Shown here in pieces: positions 1 through 11,735 of a DNA stretch of 64,000 bases. This stretch comes from Smittia aterrima. Lineage: Eukaryota > Arthropoda > Insecta > Diptera > Chironomidae. The translations under genes were made by a program, and so were the position numbers. The notes under the pieces are model-generated. The model worked only from the letters and a program-made list of their open reading frames with translations, ran no database searches and was not told where the DNA came from. Each line of letters starts with the position of its first letter. The first letter of the stretch is position 1. Location: positions 4,350,243 to 4,414,242 of the forward strand of contig CP093829.1 in the NCBI GenBank assembly GCA_033063855.1. Reading direction: 5' to 3'.

Positions 1-1140
1 ACTCCATTGGAATTTATCGTTGAATGAAAGTTGTTGTTTGCTTTGATCGCAAAAACTCACGAGCACGCGCTTGACAACAAAAGCTTTGTTTGATTGATTC
101 CGTTGAAGTCAAGACCAAGCATTCAATGTCCGGTACATGAGATAATTATTAGCACATCACGACCAAGCTTTGCCCAAACATGATTCAATCAACATTACGA
201 GTTGTGACATTTTTTAGGCGAGCGACGTGAAAAACTTTCACTGCAGCTTCACTTTTCCTGACTTACTGCTTAGACAAATCATTCTCAAAGCGACAAATTC
301 ACTTTCCGCATTCCTCCTCCATCGGCATAATTACGAAGTACTCTGCGACATGTCTTGCTGTTGTTGTTTTGCCGATCTATCGATCGCAAGAATGTGAAAT
401 GAATTGCATAAATTGCATTTCCTACTTCATTTCCGCAACTTATTTCACCTTTTGCTTCAATTTATCCCATGATTAAGAGAATGCCGGCATCGCTATTGCA
501 GCATCGTAATAAATTTTTAACGTGTGAATTGATTATTTTCCGCTCAACACTTAAACGAGTCCGCAATCATTTCATATTCGTGATGCAGAGCAATGTCATT
601 AAGAGTCTTTTGTTCATTTTAAATCGATTCATTAAAGTCCATTCACTCTTGTCAGTTAACAACCAATTATAGCGAATCTAGTCATTAAAGAATTCCTTGA
701 TTATTGATTTTAATCGTTGAGCTTGTCAGGTGCATGTGTGAACAAACATTAAATAAACTTTTCATTTCTAAAAGATCTTTCGATTGTACACTTCAATCTT
801 AATTAGTTTAATTGATACTTTGAATATAAATTTATTTGCTTGAGCTTGTCGGTGATGCGACAGCTTGATGATGAGTGAAAGTCAACACTTGTCTTCGTCT
901 CTTAAGACAAGACAACTCAAACGAAGGAAAACTGCAAACTGTGAAACGTTATTTTTTATTTGAAATAAAAAGCTAAACAATCATTCGTTGCTTTCGTTTC
1001 ATGTTAATGATCTTGAAAAACTATTTTACGGTGTCAATGAACAAATGAAAATGGAATTGCAATAAATTTCATTAATTTACGACTTTCGGATGAAACATTA
1101 CGCAATCAACAATTTGTTGTAAATCTCTTTATCTCGAACA
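1..1140. other. 5' flank / first intron of W/K-rich gene
   Basis: AT-rich sequence with no convincing coding region. The exon beginning at 1141 needs an upstream exon ending with two bases of a codon, most simply ATG-AA before GT, and I could not find such an exon here. The start therefore lies in a first exon that I missed or that precedes the window. A TATAAA at 825-830 has no clear initiator about 30 bp downstream. Confidence 0.4.
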
Positions 1141-2884
1141 GGTTTTCACCCTTGGCCTGCTGCACATCAACTTTGCTTTTGTAGCTGCAAAAGCTGTGGT
1201 CGATCAACAGACAGCAGAGTCTCAAGTAAGCAGTCAATTAGTCGCTCAACAGCGAATCGGTGGCTACGATTATGGATCGCCTTTGATTGACGATCAAGGA
1301 GCGCCCTTGATTGACGATCATCTCCATGATGTTGATCCACACGATCATCATCATCATCACGACGCACCCGATCCCGGATTCTGGAAGAAGAAAGTTACTT
1401 GGAAGGAAGGATGGAAGAAATATTGGGTAAATTATTGAGAAAAGAAAAATCTTTTGAGAATCTTTTTGACATTTCAAATTATTCAACAGAAACCAGGAAA
1501 GAAACAGATTTGGAACCCTAGCGTAAAGAAAATTTGGAAGCCAGTTTGGGTACCAACTCAAATTCCTGTGTGGAAAGATATTCAGGTGAGAGTCGATTTG
1601 CTTGTGCTTTGCCGGAAAATCTAGCAACGTTTTCTTGAAAAACATTTTAATTTAAATATTTTTTTCGCAGGTCCCTGCATGGAAGAAAATTTGGAAGCCA
1701 AAGTGGGTTGAAATTAAAGTGCCAGCTTGGAAAGAAATTCAAGTGAGTTAAATAACAAATAAATTGAAACTTTGTTTGCTAAATTTTATTATTTCTTTAG
1801 GTTCCCGATTGGAAAAAGATTTGGAAGCCAATTTGGGTCCCAGTGAAGAAAGAAGCTTGGAAGGAGATTCAAGTGAGTTCATTGATTCGATTTACAAATT
1901 GAATTACTTTCAAAATCAATTCTTAGGTTCCTGCGTGGAAGAAAATTTGGAAACCAAAATGGGAAGAAACTCAAGTGCCAGTCGTTAAAGGTGAAAACAA
2001 TTTTCTGATTCTCTTGAGAGGAAATTTAAAATTAAATTTATTTGATAGACATTCAAGTTCCTGCTTGGAAGCAATATTGGATTCCTGAATGGGTTAAGCA
2101 AGGAATTCCTGGAGAGAAGTTCTTAGGAAAGGATCATGATGGTTGGGAGTACACGTCACACGATTTGTGGAAGAAGAAACTTGTTTGGAAGAGCGCTTGG
2201 TAATCAAATATCTAATTAAAATATTTTACTTTATAAATTCATTTTTAAAATTAAAGGAAAAAGATCTGGGTTCCATCAAAGAAAACAATTTGGGTTCCAT
2301 CGAAGAAGTTGACTTGGGTTGAAGACTTCAAAAAGATTTGGCGACCAGCTAAACAACAAATTTGGGTTGACGACAAGAAACTCGCATGGAAAGAAGCTTG
2401 GAAGCAAATTTGGAGAACCGACAAAAAGTTAATCTATGTTCCTGATAAGAAACTGACTTGGGTCGAAGGGTGGGCTCAATATTGGAAGCCAAGCAAGAAA
2501 CTCGAATTCATTCCTGACAAGAAGCTCACATGGAAAGAAGATTTCAAACAAATTTGGGTGCCAGGTAAATTTTTATCAAAAGAAACTTTCTCTTTAATTT
2601 TATTTAAAAAAAACTTTTATTACTTCAAAGGTTGGAAAGAAATTTGGCTTCCAGCATGGAAGAAAATCTGGAAGCCTGTGGTCATCTCTGAATGGTTCCC
2701 AACGCCGGACCATCACGACGACCACCACCATCACGATGAACATGGATTTTTAAGTCGTAAAGACACAACTAGTCAATCCAAAGTAGTTTGGAAACGTGAT
2801 AATTCAAAATCAGTAGCTGATCCCGTTACTGCATTGCCATCAACAGTTTCACAAAACAAAGAAGCATCAACTGCATCGAGATGA
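1141..2884 (+). CDS. Secreted tryptophan/lysine-rich repeat protein (start exon missing)
   Basis: Exons by splice consensus and phase: 1141-1426, 1490-1585, 1671-1742, 1801-1872, 1927-1990, 2049-2199, 2257-2564 and 2631-2884 (stop TGA), giving about 433 residues plus the unlocated start. The first residues (VFTLGLLHINFAFVAAKA) look like the core of a signal peptide, so the product is probably secreted. An Asp/His cluster follows, then many W-K modules of the type VPAWKKIWKPxWV, then a second His/Asp cluster near the C-terminus. Exons 1671-1742 and 1801-1872 are each exactly 72 nt, phase 0, and encode one 24-residue module ending KEIQ, so the array grew by exon duplication. The last intron (2565-2630, 66 bp) has no stop and keeps frame, so automated callers may read through it. 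I do not recognise the family. A cuticle or extracellular-matrix role is only a guess from composition. The neighbouring convergent gene has similar composition. Confidence 0.75.
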
Positions 2885-2975
2885 AAACATGAAAACGAAT
2901 CCAAAAATGTTCACCCTCACAAATCGTTCATTTTACGTTAATTATGTTTTAAGTAGACAGTAAACCACGAAACAA

Positions 2976-2981
2976 AATAAA
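2976..2981 (+). terminator. Poly(A) signal of W/K-rich gene
   Basis: AATAAA about 92 nt after the stop codon at 2884. It faces the opposing signal of the convergent gene at 3001-3006, so the two transcripts end almost back to back. Confidence 0.6.
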
Positions 2982-3000
2982 TTTATTTAAATTTAATGTT

Positions 3001-3006
3001 TTTATT
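3001..3006 (-). terminator. Poly(A) signal of small W-rich gene
   Basis: AATAAA on the minus strand, about 60 nt past the stop codon at 3066. Confidence 0.55.
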
Positions 3007-3065
3007 GAAATTAATTTAATGCACGACTTCAGTCTTTAGATTGGAAATTGTTTGCATGAAGAAGC

Positions 3066-3768
3066 TCAGCACCGCTCTGTTGGCTCCAGGGTTGGCTCTG
3101 TGCTTGGCTTAGGAATCCAGTTTGGAGGGATAGGAGGCAATGGCACATACTCGTTGATCTCAGTTGGAGTCCACACTTTTGTCCTGGAATCAAATTAAAC
3201 ATAAAATCAATTTCTCAATTGATTAAGAGTCTCACCAATCAGCGACATAAACTGTCTTTGCCTTCCAGTTCTTCACCCATCTCTGTTGCCATGTCCACTT
3301 CTTCTTCCATGTACCTGGAGTTCCCTCCGTAACTTTATGAACCACGCTTCAAATAAAATCAAATTATTTGTTATCGTGCTTAATTGAACGTGACGAGTAA
3401 GAAACGACTTTCGATTTCGGTATTGTTCGAAACAAGTGACATCATGCAGTCACCGCTCACGATCGCATTTTACACGCAATTTACGATTTTATTTTATTTG
3501 AAAATGCGCTTCACGTAATTTGGATAACGTCGCTAAATCGTATTTTGGAATGATGAAACGAGTTGCGCAATGTTTTTGATTTCATTTAAGTTAAACGATT
3601 TAATTCTTTGTGCACTTACTTGTCTGTCGCATAACCAGAAGACTCTAACGATTTAAAGATCAACAGAAATCCGATGAAAATCTTTAGAGAGAATGAAAAT
3701 TATTTCAAAGTTCACTTTTTCACGACTCAACTCACAATCAAGTTCATCACAAATATTTGACTTTTCAT
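3066..3768 (-). CDS. Small secreted tryptophan-rich protein, 107 aa
   Basis: Four exons: 3736-3768 (ATG), 3620-3681, 3236-3346 and 3066-3183 (TGA), 324 nt in all with phases that agree. The N-terminus MKSQIFVMNLI joined to IFIGFLLIFKS is a clear signal peptide spread over two exons. The mature part carries TWKKKWTWQQRW and VKNWKAKTVYVADW, followed by a Pro-rich tail (VPLPPIPPNWIPKP). The W/K style matches the larger convergent gene upstream, which suggests a small tandem family, although the modules are not the same. The product is probably extracellular; its function is unknown. No ORF in the window shows it because every exon is short. Confidence 0.75.
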
Positions 3769-3824
3769 CTTCACTTTCCTCAACAAACTTTTTAGTCCTC
3801 GATCGCGATTGAAGTGCTTGCGCA

Positions 3825-3861
3825 AACTGAGGACAATAATTGAGTTTCCTTCATTTTATAT
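3825..3861 (-). promoter_or_regulatory. TATA box plus insect initiator of small W-rich gene
   Basis: On the minus strand ATATAAAA lies at 3861-3854 and TCAGTT at 3830-3825, about 28-30 bp apart, the spacing expected for a TATA/Inr core promoter. The ATG is about 60 nt downstream at 3768. Confidence 0.7.
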
Positions 3862-4481
3862 CCGAAACAATCGACGACAAGCCCAATAAGCTCATTAAAA
3901 TTAGTCCCACGGACGAATATCGGAAGTGGAAGCAACAAGTGGATGTGTTTACTAAACAAAAATTATTTTATGGTCAACTTTAAAGCCAAAAGTGAGAAAA
4001 ATCTTTTCCGCTCACTTTCACACTCAAACTACTTCGTTCCGCTGAAAAAACTTCTAATCAATATTCAAAAAGAAAACAAAATTGCGATTTATTGTAATAA
4101 GTCGAAAGCTAATTTTCTAAAATCTTCTTTCCTTTATTTGATTCATGATATGCGAAGTGTTTTCCAGGATTCAAACTCAGACTTAACTTTATTGTCAAAT
4201 GAAAAAATAATTTTGGTGTCGTTTAGCCTTTAAAATGAATGAATTCTGAAATTAAATTTAAAATCATCAAACTTAGGAGATGGCAGCAAAATCAGAAAAA
4301 TTCGTTGTCCAATAGATTAAAATATTTCTTTTGCCTATAGAACTGAGCATAGTTCACATTCACTATTAGTAAGCAGCTAAAATATCTTTGACTTTTTACA
4401 ACATGTTTGTGAGAGCTGATGAGATATTTTTTAGTTACAAACATTGATAATTTGATTTTCATTTTTGGTCAATAAATAATT
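3862..4481. other. Intergenic and RalGPS 3' flank
   Basis: AT-rich, with no supported gene. Minus-strand AATAAA candidates for RalGPS occur near 4134-4139. A 96-codon plus-strand open frame here looks like chance. Confidence 0.5.
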
Positions 4482-7253
4482 TCACTCGAATGTCATGAGA
4501 TTCGTTGGCAGCTTTTCCACGTAGGGCCTTGTAATCTTCTGTAGAGCCTTAAGCCAAGCAATTGTGAGGTCATGCGAGCTGCAACGGAATTTGTAAATAG
4601 TTCCTGCCTTAATCAATTGGAAAGTGTTGGTTTGCGAGGAGTTGTCGGTGAGCTCGACTGTCCATCCGTCGAGCGATGAAACCTTACAAGGCTCACGTTT
4701 GAAATCAGATCTTTCGCTTCTGTAAATAAACTCATTAGAATGAAGTATTTATTTGCAGAGAATCGACTTACCCTGTGAATGATTTGGGAGGAAAGTAGAC
4801 TAATGAGTTGGCCCAAATTTGAAGCCAATATCGTTGCCATGACGAGACTGTTACTTTCTTCTTATCTTTCTGAACAGTCTTTCGTCGAACAAAACCTTGG
4901 AAGCTCATACAGTCGAGTGGCGAGTCCAAATTATTGATGATTGAAGTCTCGTTGTAATCGCCATCAAAAGGAATAATTTCTTCGGAGCTTCCAGTTGAGA
5001 TTGCATCGCTTTGTTGAAGCGACAAATGAAGAGAATTAGGTTGAATGCTTGAGTCTTCTAACAAAGAGTCGTCGATCAGGTTGAGATTCCTCGTTTGATG
5101 AAATGAGTCGTTTCGTTGCACTGACATCGTCATTTGACTGTTGATCTTATGAAAAATGCTAAAACAACAAACAGAACAAAAGTTAATAAAATATTTAAGT
5201 CAATTTGATGGGAAGAGGCGCAAGCTTTATTTAAATGAAAATGCTTCAACCTCTCGGCTGCATTCAAAACAATGATCATGAGGACAATTTTGCACACGAA
5301 ACAAAAATGGATTTTTGACAAAATGCAAAGTGAAAAAACAAATCAAAATGAAGATCATTCCAAATGAATAAAAACTATGAAGACCTTCTCTAATTCGATC
5401 GATACCAGCAGAAGTGAATCAGTTTTGATTGTGAAACTCACCGACATGAACTACATCTACCAGCAGATAATGTGAGCAGCGTTGCATTATTGCAATTGCA
5501 TTTTTGAATTTTGTGATTCTCGTAATTACGCGGTAAGCTTGCGCTCCGATATCTGATGATAATTAATGGGAGGAGAGGAGGAGATAACTTTAAGATTTTT
5601 TTTTTCGTCATTTTAAAAGAGATTTTGAGGAAGTTAAAAGTCTGAGGTTTGGAAATATTATCTCGAACAAAAAAGATTGAAACAAGGAGGAAGTTTGATT
5701 AAAATTAAAACTGAAAACGTGTGATGTGAGCACAGTTGACAGTGAGAGAGTTTCGCCAGCAAGTGATTGAGTATCGCTATTGACGGTTCACCCAACGTGG
5801 CACAGAAAGTTAAGCTAAAAACCAATCAAACTTATTTCAACTCACTTCGATCCTAAACTTTGAGTTTTTCGATGACCAAGAGAAAACTTCGTCGACTGTC
5901 CTTGGTTGAGCCGCATTGAGCTTGACTTTGCCGGTGAAACGTTCAGAGATGCGATGCCAGATTCTAAATTACAAAAGCTGTTTGCGTTGTGAGTCATGGA
6001 TGACGATGCGTTAAGTTGCGATGACTTTTGTTGATTCTTCGGTGGAGGCTCGAGCTTGAGAGATTTTCTAAAATTTATAAAACAAGAAATTCATTAAATA
6101 TTTCGTTCACATAAGAATGATTCGAGTCTTACTTGTATTGTTCATCTTCAAAAATGTTTTGGAGCTCCTCAATGTAACGCATAGATTGCAAATATTTTTG
6201 CACTGGAACTATCACCGGAAGATGCGAGTAATCTGAGTTTTGATAGATCGAAATTACTCTCAGAATGTTGTTCATCTTGATTTCACGTTGTTCTGGTTCA
6301 AGACCAGCTTTCGTATAAGGATGTGCCAGATCGATGAAGACGAGGTCCGTGAGATAAATGCCGAGATAAGGAATGCAGGGTAGTTTCAGCTTGTCAAGAA
6401 TCTCACGAAGATTCGACCAATTATTGTCCTCGCAAAAGGTGAAGGCAAGTTTCTCAAATGCTTGTCGGTCTTTCTTAGAGACATAGGACCAAGTTTTATC
6501 GAGACGATGAACGCTAGCGCTCTTCAATGCTGAAGTTACAGCAAACAATGAATGTAAATTGTTGAGCTCAAGCAATCGCTTTCCCAACTTAATGAAGTGA
6601 GTGATGATCTCGGCTCGTTCCTTTGCACTCGAACCGTTGAGAACTTCCTGAACTGTCCAGAAACTCGTGTGATTGAATCGACGAGTGAACGCAACAATGT
6701 TTGGCGTGATTAAAACCTTATTCTTTTTAGTCCACGCGCAACTAGTTAGCTCATCCATTTTAATGGCTGTAAAAACTGGAAGATCCAACAAAGTTATTTG
6801 AGAAGCGAGTTCATCGGGAGGAATCCTCAGCGCGCTAATAATGATTTTATCCAAGTCTTGTATCGATGAATTTGGTGGCAAGCTGTGTGACTTGTTGCAA
6901 GGCGGCGTAGTGCCAAGAGCGTAATTGTTGTAACCGATTGAAGCCGTTTGAAAGTGAATCTCTAAAGGGTTCAATGATCCAATTGAATTCTTCTTCTTAA
7001 TTTTGATCTTTGAAGCTTTCTTTGCACTGCTGGGAAGCTTAGCATCGTCTCGATTGGATCCTGGACTTTTGCCATTAATGCACATGTAGTTGATGCCTTT
7101 CGATGACTTCTCCGGTGGTGGAGACTCATCTCTCAGGCTTCGATAGAAGCCTTCGTCAGAATTCGTTTGTTTGTCGCTAAAGCGAAGGCTGTCGGAGGAC
7201 AAATCTCGACCCATGACTGCCATCAAGATTGAAGCTTCCCCAATTGGCTCCAT
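4482..7253 (-). CDS. RalGPS: RalGPS-type Ral guanine nucleotide exchange factor
   Basis: Exons 6133-7253, 5846-6067, 4772-5158 and 4482-4719 (TGA) encode about 655 residues. A RasGEF (CDC25-type) domain fills roughly residues 145-370 (LLDLPVFTAIKMDEL, FWTVQEVL, LHSLFAVTSAL, PYLGIYLTDLVFID). It is followed by a Pro-rich SH3-type stretch (LEPPPK) and the linker GHRKTQSLGS. A PH domain at about 530-645 (SFQGFVRRKTVQKDKKK ... RYWLQIWANSLVYF ... CSSHDLTIAWLKAL) reaches nearly to the C-terminus. This order, without a REM domain, is the RalGPS1/2 layout. The family loads GTP onto Ral at membranes reached through the PH domain. The ATG at 7253 is chosen because an in-frame stop lies just upstream and a splice acceptor, probably of a 5' UTR exon, precedes it. 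Upstream UTR exons were not located. Confidence 0.9.
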
Positions 7254-7277
7254 TGCACGATCTCGAATTGTGTTCAC

Positions 7278-10200
7278 TCAATCGGGTTTCAGCTAAAAGA
7301 ATTCATAAGAAAGATTTAATTAGTCGTCAAGTTTCGTTTCTTTCTTTTCGTAGCGACTCGTCTCGTCGACTTTATGTTTATGAAGTGTCAAGTTTGCGAC
7401 CTACTTCATTCAAATTAATTAAACTCTTGCAAGCTTTCAGCAATTAGACGCTTCAAATTGTTTTCAAGTTCAGTGGAAAACGCACGTAAGCAGTTTTTGT
7501 TCAAATGTGTTCTTCATCAGGAAAACAATCGTCGATCACGTTTTTCCTCTCAACGAGATGTCGAGTGCATCTCGTCACTGTCGACAGTATCGAGGCAATT
7601 AAATGTAATTGATGCTGCCATTCATACAGCACTTTGATGACACTATTGATGGCTCACCGCACTTCCTGTGACGTTTCGAGATGATTGTCGGGGTTTGTGA
7701 GCTTAATGAATTGAAGCGAGTAGGAAGAAATTGAAATTTATAAACAGAATGCAGAATTAAAAATCAAGCCAGACTCTGCAAGAACATCACGAAAATCCAC
7801 TTGAAAGGAAAATCCTCAACGCGCAGTCAATTAGCATAAGTCGCTCGTTTAATTTATTGAGTCTGCTAAAAACAATTCACACCTCAGGTGGAAGCGGCAG
7901 GCCTTGGATTTGGGAGCTTAACGATGATGTCACGATGCGATGAAAAACGAAAGCGAGAATAATTTTCCATTACGTAAAGTGTTTTCAATTTTTCATCTCC
8001 AAACGCAAATAAATTTCGCTTTCACGCGAAAAACAGCCGCGGAAATGCGAGAAGAAGTTTTCTTTTGCAGAAACATGACAGCGCGAGAAGAATTTGCGGA
8101 AAATTTTAGGAATCCGAAGCTGCTGCCCTCGCAACAAGTTTGATCGATACTTTTGGGTTGATGACTCGATGCGATGGAATCCAACTCTTCACTTTCGCTT
8201 TGTCAGTTCAAAGCATTTCCAATTAAGCTCACAATCGATTTTTCTGACCCACATCATGCGGCCGACGCAATTCACTCGCAAGTCACGTTTTGAATGATAA
8301 GTCAACGTACGCGCACAATATCAATCAACACTAACAACTTGGATGAAGCGAGTAGCAAGCAAATGCGCAACATTACGGTCAACAACGGACTTTTATCCAA
8401 TCAACTATTTGAGTAAACTGAATGGAAATGTTCTCCAGATGCTCACTCCCGTTCGATAACTTGCAAAATGACGTCAACTTTAATTTTTCTCTTCATTCTT
8501 TAATCGCAATGAAAACAGATTTGCTTCATTAACCTCCTCGTTGGTGTGGATCAACTTATGACGCGCTTCTGGGAACTTGGCAATTTGTTTTCTCAACGAG
8601 CCACGAATGTTTTATCGCGATTGCTATGAACAAGTGAAGTTTTAAATTGAGAGAGAAAACCTAACGCGCAATAATCTACTCGACAAATCAAATTTCATCT
8701 CCCCCGCGTCTCGTTATCATTTCATTCAAATGAAAAATTCAATTCTCCGTTTTTGGATTGATAACAATTTCGTGTGAAAGGGAATGAAAACATCTGCTCG
8801 ATGTGGGTTTTGGATTTCTTTTTCAATCGAACAGACATAATGCCCCGGATATCGTAATAGCGGATAGCGCCTTCCTGGATCAGAATCTTTCTTGTCTTCC
8901 CACTAAAGCTGTCGAGTGTTACTCAAAACTTTAATCTTGCTTCGACCGATCGATTTGTGCTATCGTTAAGTTTGACTTTTACTCAACCCAAACACTGACC
9001 ATAGCAATAAAATCGCTCGTTTCATGGAATGTTTACATTCGACTTTCGACCCGTCAATATGATTCATAATTGAACTTCTTTTCCTGTGGAGCAGATTGCG
9101 CATAAGGGAGACTTCGTAAGTTACAATTTGTCTCTTGTCTACTGAATGTGGGTGTCTGTGCTTTTCGGAGGCGGCATCAAATCCTCCTTTTCGTGATTCA
9201 AAAACGTAGTGGACCTAGAATGATTTCGCTTTTTCTTTTCTATTCGCAATTGGCGAACAAAACCTAAACAGACAAACTTTTTGTGAATGAATTTTGCTGA
9301 GGCATTCACGGCCATTAGAAATTTCTTCAATCTGTTTGTTTGCGGACTAGGGTAACTCCACTAACTGTTGTGGTATCTAGTAGAACAGGTGGCCTGGGAA
9401 AGCGTTCGAGGTCACCGTTCGAAGAATCACTGGGGAATTCAAAGCAGCTCCCCGCAACATGATTCCCAGCGAAAACCGTCCATTGTTTGCAATATCAGTG
9501 TCGATGATTATGCCATTCGATTGTGCATTATTATACGACACAAGCTTCTTACATGCAAGCGATAATGATTATTACAATATCGCGTTCTATTGTGATTTTC
9601 GCGGATGGCCTTGAAATGATCTCAGTCTCAAATTTGACTCTTCGCGATTTTATTGAGTTCACGACGCAAATGAGAACTTTTCACAACAGCATTTTTTTAA
9701 GGAGAAAACTTACGATTACTTGCTGCACTCCATTAAATCAGGTTTTCGCTAACTGTTTATTCAATGATTTCAATCTTAATCGATTGATAGCAAATAATCC
9801 GAAATTCACTTTATTTCACTGCAGATTTGATTAATTTCTTCATTAATGGCTGCTGGAGACACTTGATATAACTTGACGAAGCTCTCGTTTAACAGAACAA
9901 CTCCAGAATGAGAAGAAAATAAAATGTTTTGCTTTTCTAATTTTGTCTTGAAATATAAAGTTTCTTGAAAACGTTTTGAACGCTTTCAAGGAACTAACAG
10001 AAAATTTGAATTTTTGAAACCTTACAAAAGTTTTAACGGTTGTTATTGGAAAAAAGAGACAAAGACTTTGTTCGACCTCTGATTACATCTGAAATAAAAA
10101 CTCATATTGACGAAGATAAAATCACATGCTTAACTTGTTCCGAGAAATCGCAGCTTAGGAAACCACAATTTCTTATCAAGTTTCCTTTAAATCATGTTTT

Positions 10201-10640
10201 ATCGTGATGTGGTTTACAAACTGAAAATTAAGAAGAATCGCGATGGGAAGTATTTTATTTCTGGAAAGGCGCTTGACGTAATATAATCGCCCTCTGATAA
10301 ATTCAATTAAACTGTAAACTGATAAGAGTCACGAGAAATAAGAACAAAAGAAGCAACAAAGGGAATTCTATTAACAAATAATCAATCAAGCTAAGTCTTC
10401 AAATTACCCGACATTATCCGACAAACTCGACTTTAAAAAAAACCACTTGAAATGTTAAACTGAAATTGTCCTGATACAACCGAAAAATGTTTTTTGGCCT
10501 TCAATTTCTGGTATTCGATCTCGGCAAAACCGCTTTGCCATCAAATCAAAGTTAACGAGCGACACAATGCACGCTTCCTCTGCTTAAAAGACAAAAAAAC
10601 TAAATGAAATCCGGCACAAACTTGTGAGAAGAGAAACCGA
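7278..10640. other. Non-coding flank between RalGPS and inverted repeat
   Basis: No convincing coding region, tRNA or repeat seen on either strand. It probably holds the RalGPS promoter and 5' UTR exons. One perfect TGACGTCA lies at 8469-8476. Open frames here are short and lack splice or codon support. Confidence 0.5.
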
Positions 10641-10797
10641 ACGCAGGATAAAACAAGTCGCAACTCGCACGTTCTGCAAACGAGTCATGGCTGAACTTTA
10701 AGATCGCTTGGACTAAGAAAAGTAAAAATTTCTCTGAAACTGCAATTCGGCCGAAGTTAATTTTTCAACCTTTCTCAGTTTCCATTGTGGCTGGGCA
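10640..10797. repeat. Degraded outer edge of left inverted-repeat arm
   Basis: Weak inverted similarity to about 33163-33450. The segment around 10647-10680 (GATAAAACAAGTCGC then TGCAA and GAGTC) can be matched to the complement near 33380-33450, at clearly lower identity than the adjacent core arm. Confidence 0.35.
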
Positions 10798-11345
10798 GCA
10801 TTGAAAATCAGCAAAAATTTTCTGTGTAGAAAGCTTCGCGACCTTTTGGTGGTGCTCGCTTTTGTTCAACTCGCCAGCAATTTAATTTTCCATTATGCTT
10901 CGCCGTTGTTGACGACTTATCGCCAACCAAAATCTTAGTCAGCAATTTATTTGCTTTAAAAGCGAAATGACGTCGAGTTGAGGACAACAATTGATTTGGA
11001 TTCATCACCGGGAAGATTGCACAAAAAGCAAAGCTCGCTCGGTTGGGAAATAAAGTCGATCCGAGAGTGATTTGTTTTTTATGCCGTTGATTTGAATTTG
11101 CTAAATGACAAGACTAGAGAAACATTCTGTTCCTGTCAGTCTTGCGTAAGCGCGACTGTCTCGACAGATACATACAGACTCCGATCACTCATCTGGCCAT
11201 TTGCTCATGCATACGATTAAGTGTTTCAAGAACATTTCGATTGAAGTTTCGCACATTAAACTAACCGTAGTTGTCGATGATGATGATGTCGCAATATGGT
11301 TTTGTGTGATTTTTCATGTTTCTTAGCAAACGCCATGGACAAAGC
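10798..11345 (+). repeat. Inverted repeat, left arm, outer block
   Basis: Near-identical to the reverse complement of about 32640-33162. I compared stretches directly, for example 11041-11260 against 32700-32919: differences are rare single bases and a one-base A-run indel near 10850. Identity falls to about 70 percent from roughly 11270 and is lost by 11345. It is non-coding; the open frame at 10808-11008 is mirrored only because the DNA is. Confidence 0.9.
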
Positions 11346-11735
11346 TCCCGCCAGACTATTGCCATTTATAAAATCACATACTCGTACATGCATTAGCGAG
11401 CGAGAAAAGAGACCTCAACAAAATAAAAAAAAGCTCAGTGTCTGCTGTTTAATTCTGCTGGTATGCGTACATTGAGCTGCTTCATATTCGAACCATTCGC
11501 AAAAAAATTGCGGTCAATGTATTTGAACTTTTTACCAATGCGGCATAATACGAAACTTGATTTATTATGGCGAGAATTGGCAACAATAATCATAAATCGT
11601 AGTCAATTTTGATGCATTTTTTCACTCGGTCGTCTCGATAGCTCGCGAGGATTTGCATCGAAGTGAACTCTTTTTATGGAGAGTCGACACTTCAATTTGA
11701 ACTCCGGTAATAAAGTTTCATTACTCAACGCCGCG
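11346..11735. other. Unmatched filler in left arm where right arm has SLC5 gene
   Basis: About 390 bp with no visible match to the right arm, where the same position is occupied by 2.3 kb containing the SLC5 transporter gene. I saw no recognisable remnant of the transporter reading frame here. Confidence 0.6.

Noticed and set aside
7254..7277. RalGPS start at 7277
   Set aside because: That codon is GTG directly after an in-frame stop; the first ATG is at 7253.
9360..9480. tRNA-like GTTCGA motifs near 9393-9422
   Set aside because: No cloverleaf arms can be paired around them; no A-box at the right distance.
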